Assembly (NCBI RefSeq): GCF_000237925.1
Contig: NW_017386048.1
Span: 1-64,000, forward strand
Source: Schistosoma mansoni
Taxonomy: Eukaryota; Platyhelminthes; Trematoda; Strigeidida; Schistosomatidae
Direction: 5' to 3'
Length of the DNA: 64,000 nucleotides
Shown here: in pieces, positions 54,691 through 64,000 of the stretch
Layout of the letters: every line of letters starts with the position of its first letter
Position numbering within the stretch: the first letter of the stretch is position 1
The notes under the pieces: generated by a model
What the model saw: the letters and a program-made list of their open reading frames with translations, nothing else
The model's database searches: none
What the model was told of the DNA's origin: nothing
Program-made: the position numbers and the translations under genes

Positions 54691-55984
54691 AATTAGCTGG
54701 TGATGTTACCCTCTGTTGATCTCTCTAGTAAAAGACATGAGATTTACTTTGTAACTAGAGTATTGAGGTAGGTTGCTCTGGAAACTTTTATTTAGCTGCT
54801 TGTATTAAGATTTTACTTTTAGGTTTCTGAAGGACTAATACAAGGATTGTGTCTTTCTACATATGAGAACTATTTTTTTAACATTTAAATTCAGATCACA
54901 AGGAACAATCAGTTTGTTATTTATGTTTAGAAAAGTTTGATTCGAAAGCTCATCATTCTCGGACTTCTAAAAGTTGATTCATGATACACATCTATATTAG
55001 TGTTTAGGCGTAATAAATAATACTCAAATTAAAGACAATTTCGATCATGTTCATTCAGTCAGTCATGTGCAACAAATAACCGGGGATATATGTGTATCTG
55101 TGTCATTTACTACAGCATGGATTAATATAAGATGGAGAGTTATTTAAGACTAATAGTATTTAAATAACACATTCGTGTTACCTTTATAGTTCTTGATTGA
55201 CTTAATACGGGAGACCACTCAACTTTGCAATCAGAACCTTTAGAAATATGCTAATGCGCTCTGTCAACCAAATAAAGAGTCGAAATTTATTGATTAGTTA
55301 TTTTATGAAATGTGGCACAACAAGAACATGGTATCGTTATGATCCTTGACTCTTAGGATACTTCGAAAAAAGATTTATTAAATCAATTCTTCCGCCTGAC
55401 TGATAAGCAGAAAGTCAGCTTCTTAGTTATTTTCAACTCCTCTACAGTTACTGAATCGCAGCCAAGCAGCTATATAATACATTCACAATAAACATTGGCT
55501 TATGGAAGTGCAAATGTACATGCGAACTATCCAGTTTAGATTTTAAACAAAATGTACAAAAGAGTCCGTTCCATTTCTTTATTAATCTTAGAAGTAACTC
55601 AATGTGTTAATGACTCTGTGTGTGCAGAAAAGCAACCAATAATATTAAATACTCAAGAATGTAGTATGTTGAATACCTTTGATACTGACTTCCTAGACTC
55701 TTACAGTATTAACTATTTGAATCCTGAACGGAAAACAAGAAAGATGAACTACTTTACTCAGTTTATGTACAGAAAGCGAAGTTACTCATAAAATTATAAG
55801 CGACTTTGAAATTCTAAAGGCTTCTGGAGAATTTTATTAATAAAGTCCAGTAATTTCCGAACTAGATCAAGTAAAAGCTTAAGTAGGTAGTTTCTAGATT
55901 TTTCTTAGAATTGTTTAGAGAACGCTGATTATATAAAATGTTCCCAACTTCTGGAGATTTTTTCCAAGAAATTACAAATGACTC
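54691..55984. other. mostly unannotated, apart from the small frame at 55552
   Basis: No repeats recognised. One of the less repeat-laden stretches in the right third of the window. Confidence 0.5.
55552..55791 (+). CDS. hypothetical small secreted-like protein, 79 codons
   Basis: An ATG frame with a basic start (MYKRVR), a short hydrophobic part (SISLLILEV), then Asp/Asn-rich sequence and a basic end with RKTRKMNYFTQFMYRKRSYS. Dibasic sites recall peptide precursors, but there is no Gly before them for amidation and the hydrophobic part is weak for a signal peptide. No repeat overlaps it. Could be chance. Confidence 0.2.
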   Translation: MYKRVRSISLLILEVTQCVNDSVCAEKQPIILNTQECSMLNTFDTDFLDSYSINYLNPERKTRKMNYFTQFMYRKRSYS

Positions 55985-56450
55985 AACACTTACTCCCGTT
56001 ACCCCTCGTAGAGGAGCATAAGTTGCCCATCATCATTCTCGACCCACCTCTGTCCCGGACAATCCTTTCCAGATGTTTCCAGTTTCTATTCATCCTTTTC
56101 ATGTCTATTTCCGATTCCCGACACAGGTTATTCTTTGGTCTTCTTTTTTTCTGTTTCCCTTCATGATTCTAAGTCAGCGCATGCTTCGTGACGCAATTTG
56201 ATGATTCCCGTAATGTATGTTCTCTCCACTTCCAACGTCTTTTCCTGATTTCTTCTTCAGATGGAAGCTGGTTTGTCCTCTCCCACAGTATGCTGTTGGC
56301 GATAGTATCCGACCAACGGACATGAAGTATTTTGAGTAAACAACTGTTTAGAAATACTTGTACATTTTTGATGACGATTGTGGTGGTTCTCGAAGTTTCA
56401 GCTCTGTACAGAAGAACTGTCTTGATGTTCGTATTAAAAGTTTTGACTGA
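55985..56450 (-). mobile_element. RTE LINE 3' region
   Basis: The minus strand carries the same terminal coding region ([26 protein letters not shown], [18 protein letters not shown]). Its 5' side is joined near 56470 to a family-1 hammerhead SINE. Confidence 0.85.
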
Positions 56451-56488
56451 ACAGGTATATCACTATTACTTTGTAACTTGCACTGTTA

Positions 56489-56680
56489 ATAAGCAAAGAT
56501 GTATAAAGGCTAGCAGTGGAATCCAGAACGCACGTTTCGTCCTACTTGGGACTCGTGAGCTGGATGTACCTACATCTGAGTTGATGTCCACTCTGGGACT
56601 CGAACCCAGCACCATTCGCTTCAAACGCCATCACGTTACGCACTTAGCTACTGAGTCCAGCTTGTACAATGGAGTGAAGT
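56489..56680 (-). repeat. family-1 hammerhead SINE
   Basis: Near full length on the minus strand: head, A box (CAGTAGCTAAGTGCG), B box GGGTTCGAGTCCC, linker and a hammerhead with CTCACGAG instead of CTGACGAG and GTT at the cleavage site, so probably dead. Abuts an RTE fragment. Confidence 0.85.
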
Positions 56681-57039
56681 TATATTCACTTATAAATCTC
56701 TTTTTCTTAACTGCGCTACAACATTTACAGTTAAAAGTTTTCAAATCGTAGATAAGTTAATGCATAAATGGAACTAATGAAATCCATTTTGTTATGTCAC
56801 ATAGCCATCGACCTTTTTAAAACTATAATAAAATGTGATTAAGTTTTACAGACATGAGTAAAAAATATGCAACATAATAATAAGCACCTAATCTTTCATA
56901 TTTTTTGCTTAGTAATTACTTAATACAAGTTTATATTATCTTCTAAATGTCATTCATTTAAATTAGAAAATCAATGGTATGTGGAAGAAAACTGTCAGTT
57001 CATTTAAACCAGATTGTAGGCTAACTAAAAAGAGATTAT

Positions 57040-57175
57040 GTACCGATCAATGTTAGACCACCATTGGAAACATGGAAGCAGTGGACTCCCGTTTCATCCT
57101 AGTATGGGACTCCTCAGCCAGGCACTTCCAGGTTTTCAATGGTGGTCTAACATTGATCGGTTTATGATTTAAATA
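57040..57175. repeat. family-2b SINE foldback
   Basis: An antisense tail-ribozyme (57045-57118) stops at GACTCCTCAGC and is followed by a sense tail starting near CAGGCACTTCCAGG. The switch point lies at stem I, where both strands carry CAGTGC-like sequence. Confidence 0.75.
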
Positions 57176-57194
57176 AAAACTCAAAAATTTCCAC

Positions 57195-57560
57195 AAGCAT
57201 ACACTAATAATTATCATGTACTCACTAGTGACTAAATTCGAAAGGTAATTCTCAGAGTTCTATTGAGAAACCGTGACCACGGAAGTTCAACCATGTCAGG
57301 TATGAGGCGGTTACCCACCGACGACAATAGATGGTCGCGCAATATCGTGAATTGGTTGAAGTTAGACAGTGACACAGTTGGATATCGGTTCAGAGGTCTA
57401 GAGATAAACAGCTCTCGTGCGAGACCGAAGGCGCTCGGTCCGGATTCTGAGTGTGGGATTGTGAATGTACATTACTGAGGTGTTCCAAATTAGGACGAAA
57501 CGGCCTTCCAGTGCTTCCAGGTTTTCAATGATAAGTTCATAATCTCGATAAAAACTCAAA
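57195..57560 (+). repeat. family-2b hammerhead SINE
   Basis: 5' region (TGTACTCACTAGTGAC), head with GGTCGCGCAATATCGTG, A-box-like (CAGAGGTCTAGAG), a decayed B box, and a ribozyme remnant (ACTGAGGTGTTCC ... GACGAAACGGCCTTCCAGTGC) that is probably inactive. Confidence 0.75.
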
Positions 57561-57880
57561 AATCGCCTCAACCCTATACTAATAATTAGAAAGATTCTGA
57601 ATATGAACCAATTAGGATTAGTAGTTGTTAAAAATCTTCATCAAATCAAAACACTGGTATATAAAAGAAGAATATTGATTTCAATAAATTCCCTTCAATT
57701 TCTACAGTTTTACTTTAACAAATTCTTAGTTTAAGCCATTTAAAATGATACTGGTTGTTGTAACTTAGACAAAACACTGGTGTAACTGATTGTTATAACT
57801 CGATAGAGAGTTATACCGCTCAACAAAAAGAAGGTAATATTCCAGAAGAAGATTTTACTAGATGCCAAAAACAGGCTAAC

Positions 57881-58235
57881 TGTTATATCTAGAACCTTGA
57901 TCCTTACTACGCCGCAAACTACTAGACTACTTGAACGATAGAACCCGCAACGTCGCAAAAGAGAGAAGACAAAGACTAGTAAGTAGGAAGTCTACTCCCT
58001 AAATCTATGTCAAAATATAGTACGGAAATCTCGTGTATTTATAGTTTTTTGGCTGAATGTAAATCATCATTTCGGTCAACCAATAGGCACATAGGAGTCA
58101 TGCTAATCCATCCAATGGGAAAGCTACACGTCGACATTCTAGAACATTCCCCCTAGCCGTGATTGGATGGAATGTCTGTGGCTCTTCCTGGGCTTCTTAA
58201 GGCTTCCTAGAGTCTACTGACGAGCCGTCCTTACA
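57881..58235 (-). mobile_element. LTR family B, solo, with target duplication
   Basis: 355 bp reading TGTAAGGACGGCTCG ... GATATAACA on the minus strand and flanked by the direct repeat CTAAC (57876-57880 and 58236-58240). The TG...CA ends, a 5-bp duplication and a TATA-like AACTATAAATACACG make this a textbook solo LTR. It defines the ends of the family. Confidence 0.8.
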
Positions 58236-58240
58236 CTAAC

Positions 58241-59437
58241 TATTGATCAATAAAAATTACAATCAAAATTACATTAGGTTATACGTCACTTAATTGTTTG
58301 GACAAGGGTAAAATTTCAATGCATTGGATTAGAAGTATTCCATACAAATTAATCAATAACAACTTAATTGATTTATATAAATTTACAATAATAATCAATT
58401 GACCGATTCAACAATATTTGCTCATCCTAACACTAACTCACTGTTAGTATAACAGATATTGATAATCAATAGGAGGGAAAGATGAAAAATATGGTTCAAT
58501 GAAAAAGATTTTTTAGGGTAGATTTCATCCTCAAACCTGTACAATCGAATTAATTATGATAACTAGTAATATAAATTTAGTGTATTCCATGAGTTCTCGT
58601 TAGATCCTCATCACTTTATTCTCCATGAATAATGGATCTGGAAAAGATTAGAGAGAGAAGGATAGAAAAAAAAGTTATTTGACGATAAGTCTGGAATATT
58701 CATGACAATTAAATGAAGAAAACCTACTTCGCAACTATATAATTTATTGAAGCTGTTGTGGTGGTCGGTATTCAATATTATCCTTAAACCTCGTATATTG
58801 TTCGTCCTGATAACGCGATAACGCCCTAATGATGTATAAATCAGAAGGTGAATACGAATTGTTGATTGCGTTTATTATTGAACGCCACACAGATATTCAA
58901 AATTACAGGCACGTTAAGCAAGCATGAAAGAGTAGTGCCCTAAAGCAAGCAAGTGAGCTTGCGAGTCGAATGAGCGAGCGAGTGATTGAGTCAATGAACG
59001 GGTGTGTGAGTCAACGAGTCAGTGAACAGGATTAAGATTTACATCTATATACATAGTGAAATGAATGAATAATCGAATCAATTAGGCGATTAATAATAAA
59101 GCTAGAAAAATGAATATATACGTAAGCAGTAAACAATGCTCAAGCGTACATAATAAAGGTACAATAGATAGGTTGTTATTGTACGGATTACTCTGTCCAC
59201 TAAATAAGTTAACAAAAAGGCTTAACCAAATTAGATATGAACAAGCTCAATTGTACGTGAGATGCTATACTGTACAGTCTTACTGATAATAGTTTAACAT
59301 GTGATGCATTGACAACAGGACAGAGTTGGATTAAAAAGTATTCGGAAATCTTAATTATCAAAATGAAGATACGCAGTGTGACTTTTGTTACTAAGACATG
59401 AAAACATCAGTACTTTTAACAATTTCCAACTGCTGAC
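58241..59437. other. no recognised feature
   Basis: AT-rich, with a GAGCGAGCGAGTGATTGAG-type imperfect tetramer run at about 58965-59030 (GAGT/GAGC repeats). Confidence 0.5.
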
Positions 59438-59770
59438 TGTTGGCGAGACCCAGAATATTCTTCAAAGAAAGCCCGAAGGGTCCCTGAAAACGCTGGGAAA
59501 CATTTTATCCCATCAGCGTTGTACAGACGTTTTTCAGAAACATCTAGAAAACAAAGAGTCACATGCCACTTTTCTGGTTGGATGATTACATATCCAGCTA
59601 TTATATTTAGTAGGGTTCCAGAACTTTCCAGAAGCCCAAGGCTATTTGAAATGCTATAAATGCCCTGAATTTTCTTTACATAAACTAATCTTGGAGTAAA
59701 GCGTTCTTCCCATTTTACACGTCTTTCCTCTCGTGTTCAAATTGTTGCGGAGATTCGGATTGAGGTTACA
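59438..59770 (+). mobile_element. LTR family A, solo
   Basis: Begins TGTTGGCGAGACCC and probably ends near GGTTACA. It holds a promoter-like GCTATAAATGCCC, and GGAGTAAAGCG then CTCTCGTGTTCAA, shared with the copy at 3675. No gag or pol adjoins. The exact ends and target duplication are not resolved. Confidence 0.55.
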
Positions 59771-59984
59771 GAAGAACTTATGAAACTGATTCAAGCGTTC
59801 ATATAGAAGATTTATCACAATCAGAAATGACCTGAAGAACATGCACATTTCATTAGCTAATAAATGAATTGACCTCCTAAGTAGTAGAGTTTTGTTTATA
59901 CAAATGAGTATTTGTGCATTTATTGTGTTAGTCCAATATACTTTTGTAGAGAACAAGAACACGGGCGGGGGTAATCAAATGTAT

Positions 59985-60250
59985 TTAAGCACAAATTACA
60001 GACTATATCACTAAATTCTGATAACCATACAGTAAACAGTTGATTTACAAAATAACAATCAATTGTCTCAATCTTAACTCTTCCTTCTGTAAATATCAGT
60101 CCGTCTTATATGATTATTATTGTTCATACATTTTCCTACCAATTGCGCTTCATTTCAGTTCTTTCCTTATCGATCTTCTGCCAAAATAGATTTTATATCT
60201 AACTATCGTCATATACTACTTATATGAATATAAGTAGACCACACTACAAT
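59985..60250 (+). repeat. unknown dispersed repeat X, copy 3 (diverged)
   Basis: Shares TTTACAAAATAACAATCAAT, ACCAATTGCGCTTCATTTC and the end ACTACTTATATGAATATAAG with the other two copies. The frame is not kept. Confidence 0.5.
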
Positions 60251-60384
60251 ACCACCTTACCAATTAAAAAAAAACTATCACATATATACTTGAAAATTCC
60301 CTTGATAGATTCAAAAGGGGCTTACTTAAACAAATCTACTTAAAAGCTTGTGAAATTTATGTAACTATCCAAAATAGTCACTTT

Positions 60385-60725
60385 TTATGCCTGTATGTGC
60401 ATCCTGAGCGAACTGCCTCGGTATATTCTCAATTCAAATATACTGAAAATTGTTATAAAAGGCTATATTGAGATGATCCGTTCAGATTATATATATATAC
60501 AGAAACAAAAAGTGACCAACTGTATTCATATCTATCAATAAAAAGAATCTGCAAGCCTTTTACAATTATATTTACACGTCGAATAAGTCTATAACTAGCT
60601 GGATTTATGTCTCTGTATGAAATCAACAGTGGGTTACAAATATACGCAGCTGATGAGTCCTAATTAAAACGCGGCACAAGTCCAACATTTCGCTGCTATC
60701 CACAATCCAAATACGACTATAAGTG
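60385..60725 (+). repeat. family-1 SINE, strongly decayed
   Basis: Traces only: an antisense-tail-like GTGCATCCTGAGCGAACTGC at 60396 and a ribozyme-like CAGCTGATGAGTCC near 60650, followed by a decayed GCTGCTATCCACAATCC tail. Confidence 0.45.
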
Positions 60726-61184
60726 AGAATAACTTATCAATTAACTTCTTAAGAAATATAAAGGACAAAATAGAAAGGTGATAATCACATATGAATATTA
60801 CCTAAGAGAACATTAAGTGCCTATTCTAAAGTTTACCTGAATGAGTTAAAACTTACTCATGTATGTAGAGTTCACGTTTATAACTGATAGAATAATCAAA
60901 CGTTTAAATAAACATAAAATTAAAAAGAGAATTATACGAAAGTTAACTAAAACTAATAGTTTATGTAAGTTTTAAAGCTTTTATACAAGTTAAAAGAACT
61001 GAGTGGATGAAAGTCACTGAATCAGTGAAAAGAAACTTTGAAACGAATGGAATAACAATGAACTATATGAATATAATATAAAGTAGAAATAATACCAAGA
61101 ATTAGAAGAGAGACAATTAAGAGAAATTCTCAAATCTCCATGGGTCTCCCATAGTTATTCATAATCATGTGATCGCCAAATACG

Positions 61185-61512
61185 AATTTAAAGTGGTGAT
61201 TCCTGGAGTTCTAGTGAGAAGTTTTAACCAGTAGAGTATGATCATGTCGAGTGTGAGACAAATGCATACCAAGTACATTGAAATATAGTTGTGCTATATT
61301 ATTTAATGACTGAAATCTAACATACAGGACAATAAATGTCGGCCCAGTGGTTCAGAGTTAAGAGGCTCATGTATGAAACTGAAGTCTTCAGGTTGGACAC
61401 TCAGTGATGAGATTGTAGAAGCACACTACTGATCAGTCCCATGGCAGTGTGAAACAGCTGTTTCCCGGTTTCTAGTGCTTGTTTAACTAAGATCAGTTCA
61501 GGATGTTAACTG
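61185..61512 (+). repeat. family-2 SINE, old and decayed
   Basis: 5' region (TCCTGGAGTTCTAGTGAGAA), A box (CAGTGGTTCAGAG), no clear B box, and ribozyme remnant (CACTACTGATCAGTCCC ... GTGAAACAGCTGTTTC). Divergence is high. Confidence 0.65.
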
Positions 61513-61921
61513 TAAAAGAAATTAAATTTACGATTGTAACGATAATGTAATGATGTGTGACTGTGAAAGATTTATTCTCTAGCAAAATATATATCTATGT
61601 AGATCATTTTACTAAGTGACTGTGATCACTTCACTAAATGAACAGATTCTCTAGAAGAATTACTCAATACTTAAAGTGACATAATTAAAACTTTCTTGGA
61701 AGATATTTTGCCCATAACTGCTTAGTGTGTTTATATAAATCATGACTATGTGTTCGTAAGTGTAACTCGTAACAGAAATTTTTATAGATATTAGAGGACT
61801 GAAAACCTTTAAATACTCTCCTGGTTTTTCTTCTTCATTCACTACACACTAATCGATAAAATAGAATTGGTTAATCTTTAAATGACAGTCAATTGATCAA
61901 TATAGAACATAGTACAACATA
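61513..61921. other. no recognised feature
   Basis: AT-rich. 60726-61184, 62490-62743 and 63411-63639 are likewise empty; the frame at 63406 is Lys/Phe-rich and probably accidental. Confidence 0.5.
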
Positions 61922-62121
61922 NNNNNNNNNNNNNNNNNNNNNNNNNNNNNNNNNNNNNNNNNNNNNNNNNNNNNNNNNNNNNNNNNNNNNNNNNNNNNNN
62001 NNNNNNNNNNNNNNNNNNNNNNNNNNNNNNNNNNNNNNNNNNNNNNNNNNNNNNNNNNNNNNNNNNNNNNNNNNNNNNNNNNNNNNNNNNNNNNNNNNNN
62101 NNNNNNNNNNNNNNNNNNNNN
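61922..62121. other. assembly gap (200 N)
   Basis: The left flank is AT-rich unique sequence; the right flank is an exon-like frame. Confidence 0.95.
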
Positions 62122-62310
62122 TTTAGCATTTATACAATGAAATTTTATATTTTCTGGTTTTTTAAATGTAGACGTAAATCGATTAATACTGGAAATATCA
62201 TCATATTCATCACCAAGTTGACAGTTATCTAGACCAGTTGATAGTTCGTTTTTCACTGAGACAGTATTATTAACTAATTGACTTGATTGAACAGGTATGG
62301 GAGTCATTGT
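62122..62310 (-). CDS. possible host exon on the minus strand, cut by gap
   Basis: An open frame IPVQSSQLVNNTVSVKNELS, then GLDNCQLGDEYDDISSINRF and KKPENIKFHCINAK, runs into the gap at 62121. The mixed polar composition looks coding and it is free of known repeats. No family or clear splice sites were recognised. Confidence 0.25.
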
Positions 62311-62761
62311 GTGATAGAGACAACCATCTCCTAAAAGAGGGGCGTATACTGAGGTTTATTGAAGGCTTAGCCATACGAAAATTCAAACAATTGATTGGTC
62401 ACATAGCAGTGCCCACTGTTATCTTTGTCCTAGTCCATAACACTGATCGAATTCGCGTGATCGATTTATCAACTGAGTCGTTTGCATAAATAACTATGTC
62501 TACATATCACAGTGAAATAAATACTTTGCAAACGAAATACTACCGCATTACAATCGACACGGGATGATTCGATCAGTGGAAGGTAACCTGAGGATCTCGA
62601 AACTAACTTCCCCAAATGTCCAGTGCTCACCTTTTTTTCTTTATTCGATTTATAGTTCTTCAGATACAATGTAAATCTTCAGTATACAGTCGAAAATGTA
62701 TTCGTATTTGTCACTTTTACAAGTAATATCATATACTTACAAACAATAATAATAATAATAA

Positions 62762-63060
62762 TCAGGACTCAGTGGCCGAGTGGATAACGCGATGGCGTTT
62801 GAAGCAAAAGGTACTGGATTCGAGTCCCAAAGTGAACATCAACTCTGAGATGCAGATACATCCAGTTGACGAGTCTCAAATAGGAAGAAACTCTCATCCT
62901 GGGTTCCACTGCTAACCACTATCCATCTTTGCTTACCATGCTTGTGAATTTAGGCTATATCGAGGCAATACGTACAGTATGCACATATGCCAATTAGAGA
63001 CTGAACAGTTGCAGTCCTGAAAATTAATGGGAAGATTTAAACAAACAATACTAAGTGAAT

Positions 63061-63062
<2 letters not shown>
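62762..63062 (+). repeat. family-1 hammerhead SINE with full tail
   Basis: A clean plus-strand copy: A box (CAGTGGCCGAGTGG), B box ATTCGAGTCCC, linker, a hammerhead at 62853-62910 (TTGACGAG, AGAAAC, CATC; two core changes) and a complete tail to AATACTAAGTGAATT. Flanked on both sides by AAT microsatellites (about 62744-62761 and 63061-63105). Confidence 0.88.
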
Positions 63063-63102
<40 letters not shown>

Positions 63103-63105
63103 GTA
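63061..63105 (+). repeat. AAT microsatellite
   Basis: About 14 AAT units directly after the family-1 SINE end; a shorter AAT run at 62744-62761 precedes that SINE. Confidence 0.9.
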
Positions 63106-63194
63106 ATAACAATGATAATAATATAAATTCTGTCTACTCCAAACCATTTAAATATAAATAAGTCTTAACCAATCACATTCATCTTAATTTTTTT

Positions 63195-63410
63195 AAATTT
63201 TAATAGTTGAGATCATGAATCCATTAAAGCTAGACCAACATGGAAAACTGGGAAGCGTTGGACGGCCGTTTCGTCCTATTAAGGGACTCCTCAGCAGTGA
63301 GCATCCACGATCCCGCCTTGTGAGATTCGAACCCAGGACCTATCAGTTTCACGCACGAGCGCTTAACCACTAGACCACTGAGTCAGCTGGTATCCAAAGC
63401 TGTTATTGTT
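63195..63410 (-). repeat. family-2 hammerhead SINE
   Basis: Minus strand: head (AGCTTTGGATACCAGCTG), A box (CAGTGGTCTAGTGG), B box GGTTCGAATCTC, ribozyme at about 63250-63305 with an intact core and a weakened stem I (CACTG against CAACG), tail. A stray tail piece with GAAGGGGGTTTTGTGGAG follows at 63640-63665. Confidence 0.85.
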
Positions 63411-63699
63411 TAACGTTTTTTTAAATATCAAAATCATGTCACCACGTACTGAAAAATACAATGGCCGATTTAAGAAAAAGAAAATTGGCCTCGATACTAT
63501 AAAGTCAAATCAAAGCAGGAGAAAAAATGTTTTATGGATGTCTATATTTGATGAAACGATTATTTTTTCTTCTCTCTTCTCATTCAATCATCATTTGAAT
63601 CAACTTGTAGTTGAATTTAAATGTATATACTTTCATCAGAAGGGGGTTTTGTGGAGATTTTAGAAATATCAAAATTTGAAAAATTCCCATATTGTGATT

Positions 63700-63965
63700 T
63701 AGAACAACATATATAAGCGAACAATATTGTTTTCGATTAGATCTTCATCAGGCTTTACTCTAATGTACAGTAATATTAATATGCATATACGAATTTATTA
63801 AACCTATCAAAGCAGTTTATGAGTCAATGATAACAGTGGAATAGATTACATAATCAAAATTAAGAATAAGTGAAAAGTACAAATTGGTAGTGTAATGACA
63901 GATGTACTAGTTGTGATAAGAATAATAAAGGCTTGAATCAATGTTACATAATAGGAAAATAGGTC
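63700..63965 (+). repeat. unknown dispersed repeat Y, copy 2
   Basis: Related to 24340-24600 in the same order and orientation: TTTTCGATTAGATCTTCATC, CTTTACTCTAATGTACAG, GATGTACTAGTTGTGATAAG. Confidence 0.5.
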
Positions 63966-64000
63966 AGTGATTAGAAAGATAGAGACATTGAAATAACATT

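Noticed and set aside
1-64000. Schistosome spliced-leader RNA gene
   Set aside because: I looked for the leader-like start followed by a donor and saw no match on either strand.

Overview
The window looks like a piece of blood-fluke nuclear genome (genus Schistosoma, Platyhelminthes: Trematoda). It is AT-rich, intron-bearing and packed with retroelement debris. The best pointers to the genus are tRNA-headed short retroposons that carry a hammerhead ribozyme of the schistosome SM-alpha type, many fragments of an SR2/RTE-like LINE, CR1-like LINE remnants, and Ty3/Gypsy LTR elements. The species cannot be fixed from sequence alone. Six runs of exactly 200 N are scaffold gaps.

One host gene is clear: a five-exon Elongin A gene (transcription elongation factor and VHL-box/Elongin BC adaptor) on the + strand, 36727-50624. 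The splice phases fit at every junction and predict about 552 residues. Its introns hold most of the unusual structure, including a 2.15-kb near-perfect palindrome made of two head-to-head gag copies of a Gypsy-type element, bounded by a 5-bp target duplication and sitting inside a hammerhead retroposon.

Layout: 1-7450 hammerhead SINEs, RTE 3' ends, one LTR and an exon-like duplicated segment. 7630-8960 is a 5'-truncated CR1-like LINE with a 364-residue open frame. 9700-25140 mixes SINEs, RTE 3' ends, LTR pieces and unknown repeats. 25456-25908 is a 63-bp minisatellite. 26180-29600 holds SM-alpha and RTE 5' fragments, including the endonuclease. 29600-36610 is richer in GC, with a solo LTR and a decayed second CR1-like LINE just upstream of Elongin A. 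36727-50624 is Elongin A. 50625-64000 holds its 3' flank and another field of SINEs, LTRs and repeats.

The most unusual feature is ribozyme content. At least three distinct tRNA-headed families carry hammerhead cores. Many copies lie as inverted (antisense-sense) pairs able to fold into long hairpins, and several assembly gaps fall at the centre of such pairs. One SINE copy ends within about two bases of its predicted self-cleavage site. Names used below: family 1 = SM-alpha-like; family 2 = the abundant 'CTGAGGAG' hammerhead SINE; family 3 = the SINE whose ribozyme stem II starts GTGCC; family 4 = a tRNA-like retroposon in which no ribozyme was recognised.
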